Below are positions 6,603 through 10,615 of a stretch of 10,615 nt of DNA, piece by piece. Where the stretch lies: the NCBI GenBank assembly GCA_041594355.1, contig JBFHMM010000137.1:1-10615 (forward strand), in the 5' to 3' direction. The notes under the pieces were generated by a model that searched no databases, had not been told where the DNA came from, and worked only from the letters and a program-made list of their open reading frames with translations. Each line of letters starts with the position of its first letter. The first letter of the stretch is position 1. The DNA comes from JAIUZI01 sp041594355. GTDB lineage: Bacteria > Pseudomonadota > Alphaproteobacteria > Rhodobacterales > Rhodobacteraceae. The translations under genes and the position numbers were made by a program.

Positions 6603-7545
6603 TGCTGGTTCGTGTCAAAGAGCTTTGCGGAATAGGTGACATCCCGACTTGCCCCAAAAATGCCAAGCGATGGGCGATCAGGGCCGGAATTGCAATTTCG
6701 CAGGTTGCAAGTTCTGGTGGGCCAACTTCAATGGTACACGTTTCCGACCTACCAGAGCAAGAGCGCCGCGCTTACCTTGCCAAGTGCGCGGCAGCAACTG
6801 GTCTTCCACCAGGTGAGTATGATGATGCAGCTCATGAGGCGTTCTGGCAGGCTCCGGCGTCGATGCGGGCTGAGGCGGAGCGCAAGGCTGCGATAGCCTG
6901 CTTGTTGGTATCGATCCGGGACCGGGCGAGCTGGCGGGATAGGCTGGCCCTTGTACACCGGAGATTCGGCGAGAAAGGCACGTCAAAACCCTGGTTGAAG
7001 AGACTGTTACGACCGTCGATGGTGTTGACCCGATCAATTTTGCTCCGGCTTTGCTGGCAGGGTACAAGAGCGTCAGCACTCCAAAGCCGATTGAAGACCA
7101 GCCGTAGTCTCTGTTCCTGACGATCCTTCGTGATGCCGCACCAGACTTTCCGATTATCCAAGCCTGGCGCGACGTGCGCGACATTGCCCAAGTGAAGGGT
7201 TGGCAATGGCCTGCCTACGCAACGATCAATCGTCGCTGGAACGCACTGCCAGACGCGCAGCGCCTTGCCGTGCGTTATGGGCGTGACGCGGCTAAGAAGG
7301 CGCTGGCACAGCCGATGCACCGCGACAAGACCACCATAGGCGCGCTGGAATGGGTGTCTCTTGACGGGCGCACGTTGGACTTCTGGACCCTCACAGACGA
7401 TGGGCGCGCCGTGCGCATGACCATGCTAGCTCTGGTCGATGTGGCATCGAATATGGTGCTGGATTACGAATTGACTGTCTCTGAAAATGCGGTCGATACC
7501 GCCCGGTTGATCCGGCGCTCCTGCCAGACACGAACCACCAGCTGA
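6602..7545 (+). pseudogene. MuA-type transposase, frameshifted, with nonsense codon and truncated
   Basis: The N terminus resembles the Mu-type DNA-binding domain (VKELCGIGDIP ... AIRAGIA ... VHVSDLPEQERRAYL) followed by a helical linker. Reading is open from 6602 to about 7010, then shifts: SKPWLKRLLRPSMV continues in another frame as VDGVDPINFAPALLAGYK, so a base was gained or lost near 7005-7020. In that second frame TAG at 7105-7107 ends the frame (QP-stop-SLFLTILRDAAP). The frame reopens with QVKGWQWPAYATINRRW, then the DDE core starts: EWVSLDGRTL with the first Asp at 7363-7365, and LTVSENAVDTARLIR, which aligns with Mu A at its VSENIDSIRLS region. Homology ends at about 7513. The second catalytic Asp, the Glu and the whole C-terminal domain are missing; a full protein would be about twice as long. 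It cannot catalyse transposition. Confidence 0.88.
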
Positions 7546-7559
7546 CAGGAAGCACAACA

Positions 7560-8456
7560 ATGATTATCGACGACCAATCTCTCGATCTCGTCTTTCGGGG
7601 TTTCAAAGCGGTCTATTCCGACGCCTACCTGGCGGCACAGCCGCAGTCCGACAAGATCACCATGAAAGTGGCGAGCGCAAGCCGCGACGAAACCTATGGC
7701 TGGCTGGGGCAATTCCCGCAGTTGCGCGAGTGGATTGGCGCACGCCATGTGCACAGCCTGAAAGCGCACAGCTTCACGATCACCAACCGCAAGTTTGAAA
7801 GCACGGTTTCGGTCAAGCGCGACGACATCAGCGATGACAAGCTGGGGCTGTTCAAACCCGCGTTTTCCGAGATGGGGCATATCGCGCGCAACCATCCGGA
7901 GGAGCTGGTATTCGGCTTGCTGGCCTCCGGCTTCACCGAGAGCTGCTATGACGGCCTGCAGTTCTTCAGCACCGATCATCCGCAGACGAACACGGACGGC
8001 GACGAGATCACCGTCAGCAACATGCAGGCAGGTGCGGAAGACGCGTGGTACCTGCTGGACACATCCCGCGCCGTGCGGCCCTTAATTTGGCAGGAGCGCG
8101 ACGACTACGAGTTCCAATCGCTGACCTCTCATGACGACTCGCATGTATTCCTGAATGACGAATACATCTATGGCGTCCGGGCACGCGTGAACGCAGGCTT
8201 TGGGCTGTGGCAACTCGCCTTCGGCAGCAAAGAGGCTCTGACCGCCGAAAACTACGCTGCCGCCCGCGCCCTGATGAAGAACTTCCGGTCCGAGAACGGC
8301 CGCATTCTGGGGATCAATCCGACAACCCTGGTGGTTCCGCCCGCGCTGGAAGACGCCGCCCTGCGGATCGTGAACACGGAGCTGGGTGAAGGCGGCGCTT
8401 CAAATCCCTGGAAGGGCACCGCCGAACTGGTGGTCACCCCGTTTGTGGCGGAGTGA
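7560..8456 (+). CDS. Mu gpT-like major head (capsid) protein
   Basis: The 298-residue product is close to the length of Mu gpT (about 305). Family blocks are visible: DETYGWLGQFPQLREWIG (residues 42-59), SFTITNRKFESTVSVKRDDI (71-90), EELVFGLLASGFTESCYDG (117-135), FFSTDHP, YLLDTSRAVRPLIWQERDD (160s-180s) and the C-terminal KGTAELVVTPFV. This is the structural shell subunit. No lesions are seen. An AGGAAG ribosome binding site lies 7 bases before the ATG and is intact just past the transposase break, so the gene kept its own translation signals. The promoter is not visible because the phage late promoter region is missing. The next gene starts 4 bases after its TGA. Confidence 0.93.
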   Translation: MIIDDQSLDLVFRGFKAVYSDAYLAAQPQSDKITMKVASASRDETYGWLGQFPQLREWIGARHVHSLKAHSFTITNRKFESTVSVKRDDISDDKLGLFKPAFSEMGHIARNHPEELVFGLLASGFTESCYDGLQFFSTDHPQTNTDGDEITVSNMQAGAEDAWYLLDTSRAVRPLIWQERDDYEFQSLTSHDDSHVFLNDEYIYGVRARVNAGFGLWQLAFGSKEALTAENYAAARALMKNFRSENGRILGINPTTLVVPPALEDAALRIVNTELGEGGASNPWKGTAELVVTPFVAE

Positions 8457-8460
8457 CGCC

Positions 8461-9444
8461 ATGAACGACTTGCTCACGGCAACCTGTGATCGGTCTTTGA
8501 CCAGCGATGCCCCGGATTGGGTGCACCTGTTTCCCGCTGGTGCGATGACCGCCCGCGACGGGCGGTAGTTCAACCTGGCCGATCCGCAGGCAGTGATTGC
8601 CGATTTTGCGGCGCGTGCGGTTGAGTTGCCGGTTGATTACGAACATCAGGCCGACAGCGACCTGAAGGAACGATCCGGCCCGGTTCCGGCGGCCGGATGG
8701 ATCAAGGATCTGAAGGCAGATGAGCGAGGTTTGTGGGGGCGGGTGGAATGGACCGCCCAGGCGCGCGATCTCATCAGTCAGAAGGCGTACCGCTATCTCA
8801 GCCCGGCCTTTTTCTATTCCAAAGTTGGACGGGAGATAACCCGGCTGAAAGGGGCCGGGCTGGTGCACAAACCTGCCCTTCATCTTCAGGCGCTGGCTTC
8901 AGAGGAGAGCGACATGGACCAGGAGACGACGCTTCTGGCACGGCTGGTGGCCTTTTTGAAACTACCCGAGGGCACCACCGAGGAAGAGGTGTTCGCCAAG
9001 CTCGACGAGTTGGGTCGCGGGATCGAGGAGACTGACGCAGCAGCGCAGCGTCTGGAATCTGAACTTGCGGATTTGCAGGTGATCGCGTCTCAACCCGACC
9101 CCGCCCGGTTCGTGCCGATTGAGGTGGTGAAGGACCTGATGCAAAGCCGGGGCCGCGATTTGAGCGAACGTGCCCGGGAGCGGGCGGAAACCAAGGTGGC
9201 CGACGCCTTGCGGAGCGGCCACATCACCCCGGCGATGAAGGATTGGGCAACCGCTCTGTGTGCCTCGGACGAAGCCAGTTTCGCCGCCTTCGTGACCAAC
9301 CACCCGCCCATGTGGGGTCATATTGTCCAGCCGTCAGGAGCCTCGGCGTTCCCGCCCGAGACATCGCGGAAGACGACCGGGTCTGATGCCGAACAGGCCG
9401 TGTGTTCACAGCTTGGCCTCAAACCGGACGCGTTGGAGACCTGA
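8461..9444 (+). pseudogene. Mu gpI-like head protease/scaffold gene with in-frame TAG
   Basis: Codons run open in one frame from ATG 8461 to TGA 9442-9444, except TAG at 8566-8568. Before it the protein reads PDWVHLFPAGAMTARDGR and after it FNLADPQAVIADFAARAVELPVDYEHQAD, which is one continuous gpI-like sequence; a CAG-to-TAG change would restore ARDGRQFNL. PVDYEHQ, the AGWIKDL block and YRYLSPAFFYSK are typical of the Mu-like prophage I (protease) family. The C-terminal 176 residues are helical and scaffold-like. The whole would be 327 residues, close to the family. A full-length protein would be expressed only through stop read-through, so the protease is probably lost, but see the internal start at 8914. 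In Mu the order is I before T; here it is T before I. Confidence 0.85.
8914..9444 (+). CDS. Candidate internal-start scaffold protein (Z-like), in frame within gpI
   Basis: ATG at 8914 (MDQETTLLARLV...) is in the same frame as gpI and is preceded by GAGGAG (8902-8907) with 6 bases of spacing, a strong ribosome binding site inside the coding sequence. It would give a 176-residue C-terminal product. In Mu, gene Z makes a scaffold from an in-frame internal start in I, so this is the expected counterpart. Being downstream of the TAG, it would still be made if transcribed. Product expression is inference. Confidence 0.6.
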   Translation: MDQETTLLARLVAFLKLPEGTTEEEVFAKLDELGRGIEETDAAAQRLESELADLQVIASQPDPARFVPIEVVKDLMQSRGRDLSERARERAETKVADALRSGHITPAMKDWATALCASDEASFAAFVTNHPPMWGHIVQPSGASAFPPETSRKTTGSDAEQAVCSQLGLKPDALET

Positions 9445-9491
9445 CCCTTTTCCGGCGCGGGTGCGTCCTGAGCCGGACCTGCCGGAATGAT

Positions 9492-9523
9492 CCCGGCCCG
9501 CCCGTGGCAGCAGGCGGGTCGGG
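9492..9523. other. Strong hairpin in the gap between gpI-like and Mor-like genes
   Basis: An 11-bp GC stem (9492-9502 with 9513-9523, one G-T pair) encloses a 10-base loop. No T-run follows, so it is not a clear intrinsic terminator. The gap 9445-9665 holds no gene I can support. GGTTCAAATC (9523-9532) resembles a tRNA T-loop, but the stem bases do not pair. Confidence 0.5.
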
Positions 9524-9665
9524 GTTCAAATCAGGAAGCGGAGTGCAGGTGGCGGGGCCTCCCATCCAATCACTTGGCAACCCCGCATGGCGCTCCGATC
9601 CGGGGACCGTGCTACGGCCGGGAGAATATCACCGTGTCGCACCTGCGGCGGACAAGGTACAAGCG

Positions 9666-10067
9666 ATGAACCACACAGGCAACCACGACAGTTCCGCCCA
9701 TTCCATGGCGCTGCCAGGACTTCCTTTTCCCCAGCCGCCCGCCCAGATCGCGCCCCTCGTCGAGGTACTCGGACCGGAACTGACAGTGCGCTTCCTGCTG
9801 CGGTTCGGAGGGGTCGAGCTGGCCATTCCGAGCGTGCCAAAGGGGCGCTCCCGGCTCGAAGCCCTCGTCGGCACCGATAAGGTCAAGGCGTTGGCCAAAG
9901 TGGCACATCTGCTGCCCGCGCGGGTGCCGCTGTGCAATGCCTGGGCGTCGGCCGCCTTGTTCAGCCAGGGAATGCCGGTATCGGAAATCGCCCGCCAGGT
10001 GCGCATCAGCGACGTTACAGTGCGCAACTACGTCAGGCGGTACAGAAACGGGGAGCGGATAGTATGA
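9666..10067 (+). CDS. Mor/C-like phage transcription activator (helix-turn-helix)
   Basis: The 133-residue product has an N-terminal region (LVEVLGPELTVRFLLRFGGVELAIPSVPKG, residues 31-60) that resembles the dimerisation part of Mu Mor/C activators, and a C-terminal HTH at about 96-126 (QGMPVSEIARQVRISDVTVRNYVRRY). Mor and C switch on middle and late genes in Mu. The match is by domain order and HTH style, moderately sure. ATG 9666 is the likely start, with AAGG about 9 bases upstream; ATG at 9705 is an alternative. Its stop overlaps the next gene's start (ATGA). In Mu this gene lies between the transposase genes and the head genes, whereas here it follows the head genes. Confidence 0.65.
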   Translation: MNHTGNHDSSAHSMALPGLPFPQPPAQIAPLVEVLGPELTVRFLLRFGGVELAIPSVPKGRSRLEALVGTDKVKALAKVAHLLPARVPLCNAWASAALFSQGMPVSEIARQVRISDVTVRNYVRRYRNGERIV

Positions 10068-10444
10068 CAGGACGTCGCGACGTCGATCTGGGACTGCAGA
10101 AACTGCGGGAAGCTCAAGGCCTGATCGAAGCCGCGCACCGGGCGCAATCGCAGGCCACGGATAGCCTTCAAAGGGCGTTGAAAGACGCGTTGAACGGCGA
10201 ACTGACAAAGCTGCCCGCCGATGCCCCGCCGCCAAGCGAACACCGCCGCACCCACAAGCCCGGCCGCCCGCCGAAGATCGCAAGCGACCCCGAGCTGCAA
10301 GCCTTCATCGCTGCCCGTATCGACCGGATGACCTTTGTCCAGATCGCCAAGGAGGTCGCCTCCGTTTTCCCGCCCGCGCGCCGCGTCGGCAAGAGCGCGA
10401 TACACGCCTGGTGGCAGCGCAACCGCCGCGAGGATCATCCGTAA
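10064..10444 (+). CDS. Small phage protein with coiled-coil, AT-hook-like and HTH-like segments
   Basis: The 126-residue product starts MTGRRDVDLG, with a heptad-like helical N terminus (about 8-50), then a basic proline-rich linker with HKPGRPPK at 64-71 (GRP core of an AT-hook), then a helical C-terminal part FVQIAKEVASVFPPARRVGKSAIHAWWQRNR (91-121) that suits a DNA-binding HTH. I do not recognise a named family; DNA binding is inferred from these motifs. It overlaps the Mor-like stop codon by ATGA and probably depends on it for translation, so the two may work as one unit. Small Mu-like phage regulators or terminase-type DNA-binding proteins are possible alternatives. Confidence 0.7.
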   Translation: MTGRRDVDLGLQKLREAQGLIEAAHRAQSQATDSLQRALKDALNGELTKLPADAPPPSEHRRTHKPGRPPKIASDPELQAFIAARIDRMTFVQIAKEVASVFPPARRVGKSAIHAWWQRNRREDHP

Positions 10445-10615
10445 ACCCCAAAGGATTGCAAGGCCGTCCCGGATAGGACGCGGACCTCGGGGGTCTTCCG
10501 GATTAGAACCACTGCACATTATTTAGGAACACTACAAAACCCCGCCTTAACATCTACATCGTCCCTTGTGGTAACCTTTGGCCCGACCACCAGCGCCCCC
10601 GTCCGGGGGTGCACG
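10445..10615. other. No supported gene; possible flank of the prophage
   Basis: No credible reading frame is seen. The stretch has a short AT-rich block at 10517-10555 and a near-perfect CCCCCG/CGGGGG hairpin close to the window edge. No reverse-complement copy of the left-end repeat is present, so it cannot be fixed as phage right end or host. Confidence 0.4.

Larger units (their letters stand above)
5599..10444 (+). mobile_element. Degraded Mu-like transposable prophage (right border unresolved)
   Basis: The evidence is the gene set: HTH repressor transcribed leftward, divergent operators, small DNA-binding protein, MuA-type transposase remnant, gpT-like head protein, gpI-like protease, Mor/C-like activator and a small AT-hook protein. 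The left third is more AT-rich than the flanking host. The left end is placed at about 5592-5608, where TG dinucleotides precede the first end-type repeat; 5599 is the best guess by analogy with Mu, where the first transposase site starts about 6 bases inside the TG. I looked for the reverse-complement end repeat in 10445-10615 and found none, so the right boundary may lie outside the window or be lost. There is no MuB, lysis, tail, portal or terminase gene, so this is a remnant. Confidence 0.85.

Noticed and set aside
8461..8568. Separate short gene ending at the TAG
   Set aside because: The sequence continues as the same gpI-like protein after the stop in the same frame, so it is one gene with a nonsense codon.
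9523..9540. tRNA-like GGTTCAAATC
   Set aside because: The T-arm stem does not pair (G-A mismatch and worse), and no acceptor or anticodon arms fit.
10445..10615. Prophage right end
   Set aside because: No inverted copy of the left-end repeats and no matching 5-base target duplication next to a CA was found.
1..10615. CRISPR array, restriction-modification or other defence cassette
   Set aside because: No regularly spaced repeats were seen, and no nuclease, methylase or toxin motifs in any credible frame.

Overview
The window looks like the chromosome of an alphaproteobacterium of the Rhodobacterales/Roseobacter group. This rests on the GC-rich sequence, the Tat-targeted L,D-transpeptidase, the mmsA/LysR pair, the style of the CBS and coaD proteins, and the GC-rich hairpins between genes. 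It is a judgement from sequence style, not a database result.

Positions 1-5590 are ordinary host chromosome. They carry a small secreted beta-rich protein, a convergent Tat-exported L,D-transpeptidase, a small cytoplasmic protein of unknown function, and mmsA (CoA-acylating methylmalonate-semialdehyde dehydrogenase, valine/inositol catabolism) divergent from a LysR-type regulator. A two-CBS-domain protein and coaD (coenzyme A biosynthesis) follow. mmsA ends in a clear rho-independent terminator that sits just before the ribosome binding site of the next gene.

Positions from about 5590 to at least 10444 are a degraded Mu-like transposable prophage, inserted downstream of coaD. Its left part is visibly more AT-rich than the host and keeps the early layout: two near-identical end-type repeats, a leftward HTH repressor, a divergent operator region with paired inverted half-sites, a small Ner-position protein, and a MuA-type transposase. 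The transposase has a frameshift, a nonsense codon and a deletion that removes the second catalytic Asp and everything after it. It joins directly to a full-length Mu gpT-like major head protein. Next comes a gpI-like head protease gene with an in-frame TAG near its start. An internal start with a strong ribosome binding site lies downstream of that TAG, matching the position of a Mu Z scaffold. The remnant ends with a Mor/C-like HTH protein and an ATGA-coupled small protein with an AT-hook-like motif. No matching right end was found, so the right border is unresolved.

The prophage cannot transpose or form particles from this DNA alone. The repressor, its operators and the Ner-like gene look intact, so immunity to related phages is a reasonable inference. 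The most interesting points are the scrambled late-gene order (T before I, Mor-like after both), the surviving internal scaffold start, and the possible sharing of one sequence between repressor operators and transposon end. I see no clear sign of a wholly new system.
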